Assembly: GCF_000212735.1 (NCBI RefSeq)
Contig: NC_015510.1
Coordinates: forward strand, 6,883,001-6,947,000
Length of the DNA stretch: 64,000 nucleotides
Direction: 5' to 3'
Source of the DNA: Haliscomenobacter hydrossis DSM 1100
GTDB lineage: Bacteria > Bacteroidota > Bacteroidia > Chitinophagales > Saprospiraceae
This document shows positions 28,718-37,560 of the stretch, piece after piece. The position numbers were made by a program, and so were the translations under genes. Positions within the stretch are counted from its first letter, which is position 1. Every line of letters begins with the position of its first letter. The notes below the pieces were generated by a model that was not told the origin of the DNA, did not search any database, and saw only the letters and a program-made list of their open reading frames with translations.

Positions 28718-31174
28718 TCACTCCACCTCCCACTCATGCACCCCAGCCGAAACCTTCTCTTTCAACTGCAACTCAATCTTCAGTGCCGTCGTTTTTACCG
28801 CATCAAATTTCACCTCATTCCAGGCATCTTTGCTGGTGCCATAAGTTTGATTGGTGTTGACGGGTTTCCATTCCCCATTGTCGAGGTACAGGACGCGCCA
28901 GGATTGTGGGATGCGGCAACCCCCGCCAATGGCTTCATCATCAAACCAGTACACCCGCACTTTGCTCACTTGTTGGGCATCAGGGAACGTATACTGTAAC
29001 CATTCTGCGGTGCCAAAATGCGGCCACCAATGCACAAAAGTACTTTCACCGTCGGCAGAGTTTTTGGGCGCAGATTGGTCGCTCGCAGCACTCAGTGCAC
29101 CTTTTAGTTCTGGAGAGGCACTCAGTTTACTTTTTGTAGCCAGGGTCGGCTGCGCGATGGACTTGGCCACGCTTACATCGTAGGGTAGCCACACCAGCAT
29201 GTTGTCGCGGCCCCGATTGGCCCAGGCGTAATAGGGAATGGCTTTGAGGTCGATGGGCTTCAGTTCAGCGCTGGTTGCACTGGTCTTTTTGGTGACCAGG
29301 TTGCCGCTGAAACGCAAGGTTTGTTGGCCACCCAGTAGATTGGGTTCGTATTGGGTACGGATGGGCGCACCTTTGGCCACCAGCATATTCAAGACCCGAT
29401 CATCGGGTTGATCCTGTCCTTCCAGGCAATACACCAGTGGACCACTTTTCAGGGCGTAGCGCATTTCATCCGCTTTGACCAGGGGATGGGCGGCTACGCG
29501 TTGTACATCCATGGGCAATTCAAATTCAAGCACGTCACCTTTTTTCCACTTGCGTTCCAAGGTCGCATACCCCGTACTGATTTTGGCGGGAAAAACTTTA
29601 CCGTTGACTTTAAATACAATCGGTTTGATGCTCGGATTGACAAAATTGTACAAACCCAATGGCGTTGCTTCGCCCCGTGCCCAACCGGGAATGCGCACTT
29701 TGAGCGCAAAAGTGTTGGCCTGGGTGGGATTGACTTTCACTTTGATCAGCCCGTTCCAGGGGTAATCACTTTCTTGTTGAATGTCTACTTTGACCTTACT
29801 TTTTCCTTTGCTCGTTTCAAAGGTGGTTTGGCTGGCGGCAAAAAGGTTCAGGTAGAGTTCGTTGTCTTTTTGGGCGTAAAAAAAGCCACCCAACGAGCTG
29901 TAAAAACGCGTCAAATTCGGGGGACAACAAGCGCAGCTGAACCATTCGGTACGGGCTACGTTTTTGCGGCTTTCCAAGGGGTTGGGGTAAAAAAAACGGT
30001 CGCCGGAAAGGGAGATGCCTGCGTTGAGGGCATTGTAGAGGGTCAGTTCCAGCACATCAAGGTAGCGGGTCTCGCCGGTAAGCTGGTACATTTTTTGACC
30101 CCAATTGACGAAGGCAATGGAGGAACAGGTCTCGCAATACGCGCTGTAATTGGGCAGATCATAGGCTCCACCGAAGCCTTCGTTGCTGCCTGTGGCACCC
30201 ACGCCACCGGTGATGTAAATTTGTTTGCCCACGATGTCTTCCCACACGGCTTGCAGGGCTGCGCGGTACTCGTCCGTACCGGTCAGGGCCGTAACATCGG
30301 TCACCGCGGCATAGAGGTAAGCCAGGCGCACGGCGTGTCCCTGGGCATCGCGTTGGTCTTTTACTTTCAGGTGGTTTTGACTGTAGGGATCACCATAGCC
30401 CCGCACGTCGATAAAAAACTTGGCGAGGTCGAGCCAGCGTTTTTCACCAGTGGTTTGGTACAATCTGACCAGGCCGAGTTCAATTTCCTGATGGCCGGGC
30501 GCTTTTTCCAATTTGCCAGGTCCAAAAGTTTGATCTACCAGATTGGCATTTTTGAGTGCCACGTCCAACAGGTTGCGTTTTCCGGTGGCCGCAAACCAGG
30601 CCACAGCGGCTTCGTACAAGTGCCCCGCATTGTACAACTCATGGCTGAGGTCATCTTCTTTGGCCCAGCGAGGCCCCGCCAGCCAATTGATGTTGGCCCC
30701 GCGAGGATCCACCCCGCTGATCAGGTTGGGATTGTTGCGGCGTTCCAGGATGGTGCGCCAGGTATAGAGGTAGCCATCGGGCTCTTGCGCAGCTTTGATG
30801 ATGACAATGAGGCTATCGACCCGGGCTTCCAGTTGGGGATCGGCTTTGGTTTGTAGGGCGTAAGCCGCGCCTTCAATCAATTTGTACAGGTCGGTATCGT
30901 CAAAGGGGAAGGCAGAACAGACGGCAGTTGGGTTGGCTGAGGCCGCCATCTGGAAGTTTTTGACCCGACCTGTTTCCTGATTTTTGCGGAAGGTGTGTGG
31001 GATGGTCACGTTGCGTACCGTTTCAACGCGGGGTGCCCAAAACTTGTCTTTGAGTTGCACCTGATGGAAAGGAATGGCCTGAATGGGATAATGGTGTTCG
31101 TGATTGTGGTCTTGTTGGGCCAGCATGCTGCCAGCGAGGATCATCAGAAGGAGGGTGTACAAGGTTTTCATCAT
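28718..31174 (-). CDS. GH127 beta-L-arabinofuranosidase-like enzyme (DUF1680)
   Basis: 818 residues with a Sec signal (MMKTLYTLLLMILAGSMLAQ). The (alpha/alpha)6 barrel holds the family landmarks: AYCETCSSIAFVNWGQKMY near residue 350 (Glu and Cys of the metal site) and WFSCACCPPNLTR near residue 414, where two Cys complete the zinc site and one acts as nucleophile in characterised GH127 enzymes. Beta-sandwich domains follow, and the last 150 residues resemble a carbohydrate-binding discoidin-like module (WLQYTFPDAQQVSKVRVYW). It probably removes L-arabinofuranose from plant-type glycans in the periplasm. The gene reads as a single unit downstream of the cohesin gene. Confidence 0.93.
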   Translation of the reverse strand: MMKTLYTLLLMILAGSMLAQQDHNHEHHYPIQAIPFHQVQLKDKFWAPRVETVRNVTIPHTFRKNQETGRVKNFQMAASANPTAVCSAFPFDDTDLYKLIEGAAYALQTKADPQLEARVDSLIVIIKAAQEPDGYLYTWRTILERRNNPNLISGVDPRGANINWLAGPRWAKEDDLSHELYNAGHLYEAAVAWFAATGKRNLLDVALKNANLVDQTFGPGKLEKAPGHQEIELGLVRLYQTTGEKRWLDLAKFFIDVRGYGDPYSQNHLKVKDQRDAQGHAVRLAYLYAAVTDVTALTGTDEYRAALQAVWEDIVGKQIYITGGVGATGSNEGFGGAYDLPNYSAYCETCSSIAFVNWGQKMYQLTGETRYLDVLELTLYNALNAGISLSGDRFFYPNPLESRKNVARTEWFSCACCPPNLTRFYSSLGGFFYAQKDNELYLNLFAASQTTFETSKGKSKVKVDIQQESDYPWNGLIKVKVNPTQANTFALKVRIPGWARGEATPLGLYNFVNPSIKPIVFKVNGKVFPAKISTGYATLERKWKKGDVLEFELPMDVQRVAAHPLVKADEMRYALKSGPLVYCLEGQDQPDDRVLNMLVAKGAPIRTQYEPNLLGGQQTLRFSGNLVTKKTSATSAELKPIDLKAIPYYAWANRGRDNMLVWLPYDVSVAKSIAQPTLATKSKLSASPELKGALSAASDQSAPKNSADGESTFVHWWPHFGTAEWLQYTFPDAQQVSKVRVYWFDDEAIGGGCRIPQSWRVLYLDNGEWKPVNTNQTYGTSKDAWNEVKFDAVKTTALKIELQLKEKVSAGVHEWEVE

Positions 31175-31285
31175 TTGGAAGCATCAATACAGGGCTGTTT
31201 GTGGGTATTGATGGGCCAAATTAACCTAAAATTTAAATAATGATGAAAAGCGAAAAGCGAAAAGTGAAAAGCGAAAAGTGAAAAT

Positions 31286-31322
31286 TCCCGCAGAGGCTGA
31301 TGAATTAAGGCTCTGCGGGAAA
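31286..31322 (-). terminator. Hairpin downstream of the cohesin gene
   Basis: The arms TTCCCGCAGAG (31286-31296) and CTCTGCGGGAA (31312-31322) form an 11-bp stem with a 15-base loop, just after the cohesin-gene stop on the minus strand. It is followed by GAAAAGTG/C heptamer repeats (about 31244-31285) instead of a T-run, so intrinsic termination is uncertain. Confidence 0.5.
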
Positions 31323-31328
31323 TTGTGG

Positions 31329-31826
31329 TTATTTTACGGTGACGGAGCCATTGACAACCGAGACCTTAGCCAGTTGCTCCTTGTTGTTTACGGCTTCGAA
31401 AGGGGTAGGAGAGGAGGAGAAGGAGATGTTGCTGCTTGAACCCGCCTTTCCTTTTACGGTAAAACAAACCTGATACATGGTACTGCCGCTGGGCAGGTCA
31501 GCGCCAAGGAGGTTGTTTTCGATCCAAACCAGGGTCAGGAAGCCCTTTTTGATGCCCACCAGGCCAAAATTGTCTTTGGATAGGAAGGGCAGTTTGAAGC
31601 CTTGTACGCCGGTGTATTCCAAAACCTTGGGGTCCCAGCGCAGGGAGTATTGGGTGGCCAGCATTTTATTGAAGTTGTCTACACTGATATTGACACAAAC
31701 CTTGGAGCCGGTACTGGCGGTTTTTTTCTCTGCTTTCAAGGTGATGGCGGTAGATTGGGCAATTCCAGTCAATGAAAAGAGCATTAAACCAAAAGCGAAA
31801 AAAATAGTTCTTAGGTACATCTTCAT
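31329..31826 (-). CDS. Small secreted cohesin-domain protein
   Basis: 165 residues: a signal peptide (FFAFGLMLFSLTGIAQ) and a single cohesin-type beta-sandwich. Diagnostic segments are GSKVCVNISVDNFNKMLATQYSLRWDP split across the first strands, LEYTGVQGF, LTLVWIENN, and MYQVCFTVKGKAG near the end. Cohesins bind dockerin domains in cellulosomes, but isolated cohesin domains also occur in non-cellulolytic bacteria with unknown partners. No dockerin-bearing protein is visible in this window. Attachment to the surface through another partner is possible. Confidence 0.8.
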   Translation of the reverse strand: MKMYLRTIFFAFGLMLFSLTGIAQSTAITLKAEKKTASTGSKVCVNISVDNFNKMLATQYSLRWDPKVLEYTGVQGFKLPFLSKDNFGLVGIKKGFLTLVWIENNLLGADLPSGSTMYQVCFTVKGKAGSSSNISFSSSPTPFEAVNNKEQLAKVSVVNGSVTVK

Positions 31827-31873
31827 GGAGATTTTGGTAAAAAACGAAAATTGACCTTGGTTATTTCAAAACA

Positions 31874-32365
31874 TCATTCCAGAAAAGCGGCCATTTCGCC
31901 TTCGCCAATTTCCACCAGGATGTTTTCTTTTAAGGTGGTGGCGAGGGAAAGCCCAACGTAATCGGCTTGAACGGGAAAGGATTTATGGGTACGATCCACC
32001 AAAACGGCGATTTCCAGCTTTTTGGGCAGGGTCTCCAGGATGGGTTTGCAGGCGTACAGCAGGGTGCGACCTGAACTGGCCACGTCATCTACCACAATGA
32101 CCACTTTGCCCTGCAATTCCGCAACGGGAATGTCCATTTCTACGGGTTTTTCCATCGGCGCGGCAGGATTGAGGCGAATATTGGTCAAATGAACGGGCAT
32201 CTTGCTGATGTGTTGAATGCGTTCAGACAACATGCGCGCCAGTGCCATGCCTCGGTTGTTGATCCCTGCCAGGATAAGCCCCTCTTCTGCAATGTTGTGT
32301 TCCAGTATTTCGATGGCCAGCCGGCGGACCTTTTGTTCAATCTGCTTTTGATCCAGGATTTTCAT
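31874..32365 (-). CDS. Phosphoribosyltransferase, PyrR-like
   Basis: 163 residues of type I phosphoribosyltransferase fold. The PRPP-binding loop is VVIVVDDVASSGRT (about residues 70-83), and the hood region has LILAGINNRGMALARML. Length and the LAIEILEHN start resemble PyrR, the UMP-responsive regulator/uracil phosphoribosyltransferase, but specificity is not decided by the sequence. It is transcribed away from the Fe-S genes; the 118-bp gap to them is divergent. Confidence 0.8.
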   Translation of the reverse strand: MKILDQKQIEQKVRRLAIEILEHNIAEEGLILAGINNRGMALARMLSERIQHISKMPVHLTNIRLNPAAPMEKPVEMDIPVAELQGKVVIVVDDVASSGRTLLYACKPILETLPKKLEIAVLVDRTHKSFPVQADYVGLSLATTLKENILVEIGEGEMAAFLE

Positions 32366-32483
32366 GTAGAAACTTTCTATTTTGCATCAAAATTAATTTA
32401 TCCTGCCGGGAATTTTGGAAAAAATTCACAGGATCGTAATTTAGCGAAAATTCGCTGAATTTTTAAAAACTGAAGTACACTCC

Positions 32484-33809
32484 ATGATACAACAAGTCCT
32501 TTTTGTACTGATTGCCGGGGCATCACTGGGTTACGCGGTGCTGCAATTCCTCAAAATTCGGCGCAACATCAAGCTGGGTAAAGATGAGCCGATTGCAGGA
32601 GATACTGCCGAGCGTTGGCGCAATGTATTGCTCATTGCGCTGGGACAAAAAAAGATGTTCACGCGCATGATTCCGGCGGTATTGCACTTGTTCATCTACG
32701 TGGCATTTGTGCTGACCCAGGTGGAACTGCTCGAAATTTTTGTGGACGGGATCAGCGGGCAACACCGCGTGTTTTGGCCGATCCTCGGTGGTTTTTACAC
32801 CTTTGTGATCAGTTTTATCGAAATATTATCGGTTTTGGCGCTGGTGGCTACCATCGCCTTTTTGGCTCGGCGCAATGTCTTGCGCGTGGCGCGTTTTCAC
32901 CAACCGGAAATGAAAGGCTGGCCTTTTAAAGACGCCAACTACATCCTGTTTCTGGAAGTAGCACTGATCTTTTTCATTTTCCTGATGAACAGCGCCGATA
33001 TGGCCCGTCACAATGATGAGTATGGTTTTGTGGTCAGCCAGTTTTTGTCGCCCATCTGGTCGGGAACGGGAGATGGCCTTTTGCATGTTTTGGAGCGCAT
33101 CGGCTGGTGGGGACACATTCTGGTGGTTTTTGCCTTTTTGAATTACCTGCCTTTTTCCAAACACTTGCACATCATTTTGGCTTTCCCGAATACCTTCTAC
33201 GCGCGTTTGGCGCCACGGGGAGAAATGGAGAACATGCCCGAAATCATGAATGAGGTGAAAAACATGCTGGGGCTACCCGTTGAAAATGCAGGTGCCGAAG
33301 TCAACATGGACAACCTGGAGTTTGGGGCCAACGATGTTTTTTCCTTGTCCTGGAAAAACGTGCTGGACGCCTACAGTTGTACCGAATGTGGTCGCTGTAC
33401 CTCCGTGTGCCCCGCTAACCTGACGGGCAAAAAATTGTCCCCCCGCAAAATCGTGATGGACATCCGCGACCGTGCGGAGGAGATTGGCAAAAAACTCGAT
33501 ACCAAAGATACCCAATACGCCAAAGACAAAGCCCAGCCCCTGAGCGCGGCCAACTTTGAGGATGGCAAAAGCCTGTTCGATTACATCAGCCGCGAAGAAA
33601 TCCACGCTTGCACGACTTGTAATGCTTGCGTAGAAGCCTGCCCCGTGCTGATCAATCCGCTGGAACCCATTCTGAAACTGCGCCGCTACGAAATCCTGAG
33701 CCTCTCGGAAGGCCCTTCAGAATGGTTGCCCATGTTCAACAGCATGGAGAACAACGGCGCGGTGTGGGCGATGTCGGTTGAACGGGAAGCGTGGAAAAAT
33801 GAATTATAA
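32484..33809 (+). CDS. Membrane (Fe-S) protein, HdrD/NarI-like electron-transfer subunit
   Basis: 441 residues. The first 240 residues contain about five to six membrane segments (VLFVLIAGASLGYAVL, LHLFIYVAFVLTQ, FYTFVISFIEILSVLALVATIAF and others), resembling a quinone-interacting NarI-like domain. Two 4Fe-4S motifs follow: CTECGRCTSVCP near residue 300 and CTTCNACVEACP near residue 375. With the next gene it forms a split version of the HdrD-like/GlpC-type complexes that pass electrons between soluble carriers and the quinone pool. The electron donor is not identifiable. Confidence 0.88.
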   Translation: MIQQVLFVLIAGASLGYAVLQFLKIRRNIKLGKDEPIAGDTAERWRNVLLIALGQKKMFTRMIPAVLHLFIYVAFVLTQVELLEIFVDGISGQHRVFWPILGGFYTFVISFIEILSVLALVATIAFLARRNVLRVARFHQPEMKGWPFKDANYILFLEVALIFFIFLMNSADMARHNDEYGFVVSQFLSPIWSGTGDGLLHVLERIGWWGHILVVFAFLNYLPFSKHLHIILAFPNTFYARLAPRGEMENMPEIMNEVKNMLGLPVENAGAEVNMDNLEFGANDVFSLSWKNVLDAYSCTECGRCTSVCPANLTGKKLSPRKIVMDIRDRAEEIGKKLDTKDTQYAKDKAQPLSAANFEDGKSLFDYISREEIHACTTCNACVEACPVLINPLEPILKLRRYEILSLSEGPSEWLPMFNSMENNGAVWAMSVEREAWKNEL

Positions 33810-33812
33810 ACT

Positions 33813-33903
33813 AAAAGTGAAAAGTGAAAAGTGAAAAATGAAAAACAACCTAAATAGGCACTTTTCACTTTTCACTTTTCACTTTTCGCTTTTCACTTTT
33901 CAC
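33813..33903. repeat. AAAAGTG heptamer tracts forming a palindrome before a start codon
   Basis: Tandem AAAAGTG units (33813-33837) face the complementary CACTTTT units (33858-33903). Together they fold into one long imperfect hairpin between two co-directional Fe-S genes. The right arm ends two bases before the ATG at 33906, leaving no normal ribosome-binding site. The same heptamer appears at 31244-31285. Confidence 0.8.
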
Positions 33904-33905
33904 TC

Positions 33906-34691
33906 ATGAATGTGTTTACCATGGCCGAAATGGCCGCCGAAGGCCGTGAGCCGGAAATATTGTTTTGGGTAGGATGTGCGGGTAGTTTTGATGCTCGGGC
34001 ACAAAAAGTCACCAAGGCTTTTTGCCAAATCCTGGATACCGTAGGCATGTCTTTTGCCATTTTGGGCAATGAAGAGATGTGTACTGGTGATCCTGCCCGT
34101 CGGGCGGGCAATGAGTTTGTGTTTCAGATGCTGGCCCTGCAAAACGTACAAACCCTGAATGGGTACAACATCAAAAAAATCGTGACGGCTTGTCCGCACT
34201 GTTTCAATACCCTTAAAAACGAATACCCGGCGCTGGGGGGCAACTACGAGGTGGTGCACCACAGCCAACTGCTACAAGAACTGATCAACACGGGTCGGGT
34301 GAAAATGCAGGAAGGGGGGACGTTTAAAGGCAAAAAAATAACTTACCACGATTCTTGTTACCTGGGGCGGGTGAATGGGGTGTACGAAGCGCCGCGCAGT
34401 GTGCTGGCCTCGTTGGACGCCCAACTGGTAGAGATGAAGCGCTGCAAAACCAACGGATTGTGCTGTGGCGCTGGCGGTGCCCAAATGTTCAAAGAAGACG
34501 AGCCGGGCGAAAAACGCATCAACCTGGAACGCGCCGAGGAAGCCCTGGCTACCGGTGCGGGCATCATTGCCGCCAATTGTCCGTTTTGTCTGACCATGAT
34601 GCAAGACGGTGTCAAGGCCAAAGACAAGCAGGATGAGGTGATGGTGTATGATTTGGCAGAACTGATTGTGGACAGCATGGTAAAAATTTAA
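33906..34691 (+). CDS. CCG-domain (Fe-S)-binding protein, HdrB/GlpC-like
   Basis: 261 residues. Two cysteine-rich CCG-type domains are seen: WVGCAGSFD with ACPHCFNTLKNEYP, and YHDSCYLGRVNG with LCCGAGGAQM. These motifs bind unusual iron-sulfur clusters in heterodisulfide reductase, glycolate oxidase and lactate-utilisation complexes. N-terminal domains are missing relative to fused homologues, consistent with the previous gene providing the 4Fe-4S and membrane parts. The start is directly next to a palindrome. Confidence 0.9.
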   Translation: MNVFTMAEMAAEGREPEILFWVGCAGSFDARAQKVTKAFCQILDTVGMSFAILGNEEMCTGDPARRAGNEFVFQMLALQNVQTLNGYNIKKIVTACPHCFNTLKNEYPALGGNYEVVHHSQLLQELINTGRVKMQEGGTFKGKKITYHDSCYLGRVNGVYEAPRSVLASLDAQLVEMKRCKTNGLCCGAGGAQMFKEDEPGEKRINLERAEEALATGAGIIAANCPFCLTMMQDGVKAKDKQDEVMVYDLAELIVDSMVKI

Positions 34692-34700
34692 AATCTTCCG

Positions 34701-35834
34701 ATGCCTGAATTACACCTGAACACCCAAGCGGTTCACGCGGGGTACGAGCCTGAAAAACAATTCGGTTCCGTTAGTCAACCGCTGATACTGACGACTACCT
34801 TTGAGCGGGAAAATGGGGTGCCACGGGAGCACATTTATACCCGCAACGAAAATCCCAACCGGATCAGTCTGGAGACCAAGTTGGCCATTTTGGAAGGTGG
34901 GGCCGACGCCATTGCCTTTGCATCTGGTCAAGCTGCCGCTTTTGCGGTGTTTCAGGCGGTGTTGGAGCCGGGGGCACATGTGCTGATTCCCGACGATTGT
35001 TACCACGGCATCCGTACTTTGTTTGCTCAGGTGTACCAAGGCTGGCAAATCAACTGCGAAGAGGTGGACATGAGCGTGGTGAGCCATGTGGCTGATGCCA
35101 TTCGCCCCGAAACCAAACTTATCTGGATCGAAACGCCGACCAACCCCAAGCTAAAAATATTCGACATTCAAGGCATTGCCAAAGTGGCTACCGATAAAGG
35201 AATTCCGGTAGCCTGCGATAATACCTGGGCGACGCCGTTTTTTCAGCGCCCCTTTGAGCTGGGGGTAGACATCGTGATGCACTCCACCACCAAGTACTTT
35301 GGGGGCCATTCGGATATTTTGGGGGGAGCGGTGATTTTGAGAGAAAAAGGAACCATTGCTGCGCGAATTCGGGCCATTCAGGGTACCGGAGGGGGGGTGC
35401 CTTCGCCGTTTGATTGTTGGTTGCTCAACCGCAGTTTGGCTACTTTCCCCTTGCGCATGCCTGTACATTCCAGCAATGCACAGGCCCTGGCGCAGTTTTT
35501 GCACCATCAGGCGGCGATTGAGCGGGTGTATTATCCGGGCTTGCCTACTCATCCGAACCATGAAGTTGCCAAGACCCAAATGCAAGGTGGATTTGGAGGA
35601 ATGTTGTCGATTGAAGTAAAAGGAGGGATGGAAAAAGCGATTGAACTGGCCGAAAACCTGCAAATTTTTACCCATGCCACCAGTTTGGGTGGGGTAGAGA
35701 GTTTGATTGAACACCGGCGCTCGGCAGAGGGATTGCATCCGCGGAGCCCGGACAATTTGCTGCGGGTATCGGTGGGGATTGAGTTTGTGGGGGATTTGAT
35801 CAGGGATTTTGAGCAGGCGCTGGCGCGCTTGTGA
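34701..35834 (+). CDS. PLP-dependent trans-sulfuration enzyme (cystathionine synthase/lyase type)
   Basis: 377 residues of the Cys/Met metabolism PLP family. Visible landmarks are the tyrosine/arginine segment YTRNENPNRISLETKLA, the PLP Asp in ACDNTWATPFFQRP, the Schiff-base Lys in HSTTKYFGGHSDILGG (near residue 200) and the C-terminal SLGGVESLIEHRRSAEG. Cystathionine gamma-synthase, gamma-lyase, beta-lyase and methionine gamma-lyase share these features and cannot be told apart here. It starts nine bases after the CCG-domain gene. Confidence 0.9.
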   Translation: MPELHLNTQAVHAGYEPEKQFGSVSQPLILTTTFERENGVPREHIYTRNENPNRISLETKLAILEGGADAIAFASGQAAAFAVFQAVLEPGAHVLIPDDCYHGIRTLFAQVYQGWQINCEEVDMSVVSHVADAIRPETKLIWIETPTNPKLKIFDIQGIAKVATDKGIPVACDNTWATPFFQRPFELGVDIVMHSTTKYFGGHSDILGGAVILREKGTIAARIRAIQGTGGGVPSPFDCWLLNRSLATFPLRMPVHSSNAQALAQFLHHQAAIERVYYPGLPTHPNHEVAKTQMQGGFGGMLSIEVKGGMEKAIELAENLQIFTHATSLGGVESLIEHRRSAEGLHPRSPDNLLRVSVGIEFVGDLIRDFEQALARL

Positions 35835-35854
35835 GCTACTTTAAAAATAAGCAT

Positions 35855-36142
35855 ATGGACTTCATTGCTTTTCAAGAGTCATTGAAAGAAGATGTGCCAC
35901 CAACATTTTCTGATCCCTTGTTGCTTGCTCTTTGGCACGAGGGGAGGGGAGACTGGGAAAAATCACACAACATTGCCCAGGATGTCCATTCCAAAGAAGG
36001 CTCCTGGGTACACGCCTACCTGCACCACAAAGAAGGTGACATCTGGAATGCCGATTATTGGTACAATCGGGCTGGACGGAAAAGACCAGGTTATGGAACA
36101 GCCCAGGAATGGGAAGAAATGGTGCGCTGGTTCTTGAGGTAA
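35855..36142 (+). CDS. Small conserved protein of unknown function
   Basis: 95 residues from the ATG at 35855 (an upstream in-frame GTG at 35831 overlaps the previous gene). The pattern LLLALWHEGRGDWEKSH, SWVHAYLHHKEGD and NADYWYNRAGR recurs in short proteins across many phyla, and suggests a single helical repeat pair of TPR/SEL1-like nature. No function is known to me. It is probably co-transcribed with the PLP enzyme. Confidence 0.8.
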   Translation: MDFIAFQESLKEDVPPTFSDPLLLALWHEGRGDWEKSHNIAQDVHSKEGSWVHAYLHHKEGDIWNADYWYNRAGRKRPGYGTAQEWEEMVRWFLR

Positions 36143-36763
36143 TCATGTTGATAATTTGATGGTTAACCCATTTTTTTCTCGCACAAGTACGGGTCAGATA
36201 AAAAAAAATATTCGCAAGACTTTCCTTTTTCCATTTAATCATTTACATTTGCGACATATTACTTCATTACACTATAAAGTACTGTAACACTTTTTTGATT
36301 AAAATGCTGTGCCTTAAAAATTTACTTTGATGTGCTTTGTTTTGCCTTCCCCCTGGTACATGACAAATCTAATTTCCCTTTATTTTATTGACTCCCAACA
36401 TTGCTCTACCTGTGTACCAAGTAGTTCCCTTTTTTACTGCACGTTGTGCTGAGTATTTACTATTACACTGTAACTCTATTGCATCTTTTTCATAGTCTCT
36501 GAGCTTTAAAAAGCACGAGTATTGGCTTTGCTATGCTAAACATTCATGGTTTATCATGGGTAGCTTGGTACTGGTCGTAGTGTACAAAAGACGCAAGAAT
36601 AAGATGATCTAAAAGTTTCTTTGAAGCTGCTGCTTTAAGGGGTGGACATGTCTTGTGCCTAAACGAATGGTGCGACACATGAACGGCGAAGCCTTATCTC
36701 CACGCGAATGATTGGATCATCATTTATTCCTGTCATGGGAAAACGGTTACTAATTTATTAGAA
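36143..36763. promoter_or_regulatory. 621-bp leader region of the exopolysaccharide cluster
   Basis: There is no gene. A candidate promoter is TACATTTG at 36244-36251 with TTTC 19 bases upstream (36221-36224), which would give a leader of about 500 nt before the wza-like gene. The region is AT-rich at its left end. No riboswitch or tRNA fold was recognised. An obvious JUMPstart/ops element was not found. Confidence 0.35.
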
Positions 36764-37543
36764 ATGCGCATTTTTTCATTACTTTTTTGGGTCTTTATTG
36801 TATTGGGTTTGACTTCAAGTTGTGTTTCACACAAACAACTACTGAACTATCAGGAAAATTTGCCTGATACTGCCTTTATGGCCCCAAAAAAACACCCCAA
36901 CATCAGCATTCAGCCAAATGATGTGCTGGGAATAAAAGTTTTTAGCACGGAAATGGAGTTGGCTGCTCCATTCAATGTTACCTCCTCCCAATTTAGCGAA
37001 AGCTTTATTAACATCGAGTCGATTCAATTGAGTGGCTACCTGGTTAGTCAGGAAGGAACGATCAGTTTTCCGGTTTTAGGAAATCTGAAGCTCGAAGGAT
37101 TGAGCATTTCTGAGGCCAGAGATTCGATCGTGGAAAAGTTAAAGCAACACCTAAAAGACCCTATAGTGAACCTGAGGCTATTGAATTTCAGGGTGACTGT
37201 TTCAGGAGAAGTGAAGAATCCGGGTGCCTTCAACGTCATCAACGAGCGGATTTCATTACTGGATGCACTGGCTTTGGCCGGAGATTTGACGGACTATGCG
37301 GATCGAAAAGATGTGTTACTGGTTCGAGAAGTTGGTGGAGTACAATCCTTAAATCGGATCAACCTTCAAACAGCCAGCTTTTTTCAATCGGAGTTCTATT
37401 ACTTAAGGCAAAACGACTTGATTTATGTAAAGCCGATAAAGGCCAAGTCGGGTGCTGTTCAAGATCAGACCTCTAAAGCAGTCCCCATTTTGACCGCCGC
37501 TGCTACCGTAGCTGCGGTGCTGATCGCCTTGTTTACTCAATAA
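36764..37543 (+). CDS. Polysaccharide export lipoprotein, Wza family
   Basis: 259 residues. The signal ends in a lipobox (LTSSC, Cys near residue 20). The Poly_export domain follows (ISIQPNDVLGIKVFS ... LSGYLVSQEGTISFPVLGNLKLEGLS), then an SLBB domain (FRVTVSGEVKNPGAFNVINERISLLDALALAGDLTDYADRKDVLLVRE is contiguous over about residues 140-190). A C-terminal hydrophobic helix (VPILTAAATVAAVLIALF) could be the membrane-spanning helix. It forms the outer-membrane exit channel for the polymer. It is the first gene of the cluster, 17 bases before the Wzc-like gene. Confidence 0.93.
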   Translation: MRIFSLLFWVFIVLGLTSSCVSHKQLLNYQENLPDTAFMAPKKHPNISIQPNDVLGIKVFSTEMELAAPFNVTSSQFSESFINIESIQLSGYLVSQEGTISFPVLGNLKLEGLSISEARDSIVEKLKQHLKDPIVNLRLLNFRVTVSGEVKNPGAFNVINERISLLDALALAGDLTDYADRKDVLLVREVGGVQSLNRINLQTASFFQSEFYYLRQNDLIYVKPIKAKSGAVQDQTSKAVPILTAAATVAAVLIALFTQ

Positions 37544-37560
37544 CACTAGAAACAAGTAAC

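Noticed and set aside
29351-30856. 501-codon open frame opposite the GH127 gene
   Set aside because: It is antisense to a gene with clear family motifs throughout; its translation shows no recognisable domain and arises from codon bias.
33813-33903. CRISPR-like array
   Set aside because: The units are 7-bp tandem repeats without spacers; the structure is a palindrome.
36143-36763. tRNA or riboswitch in the long leader
   Set aside because: No cloverleaf, conserved aptamer core or terminator-antiterminator pair could be made out by eye.
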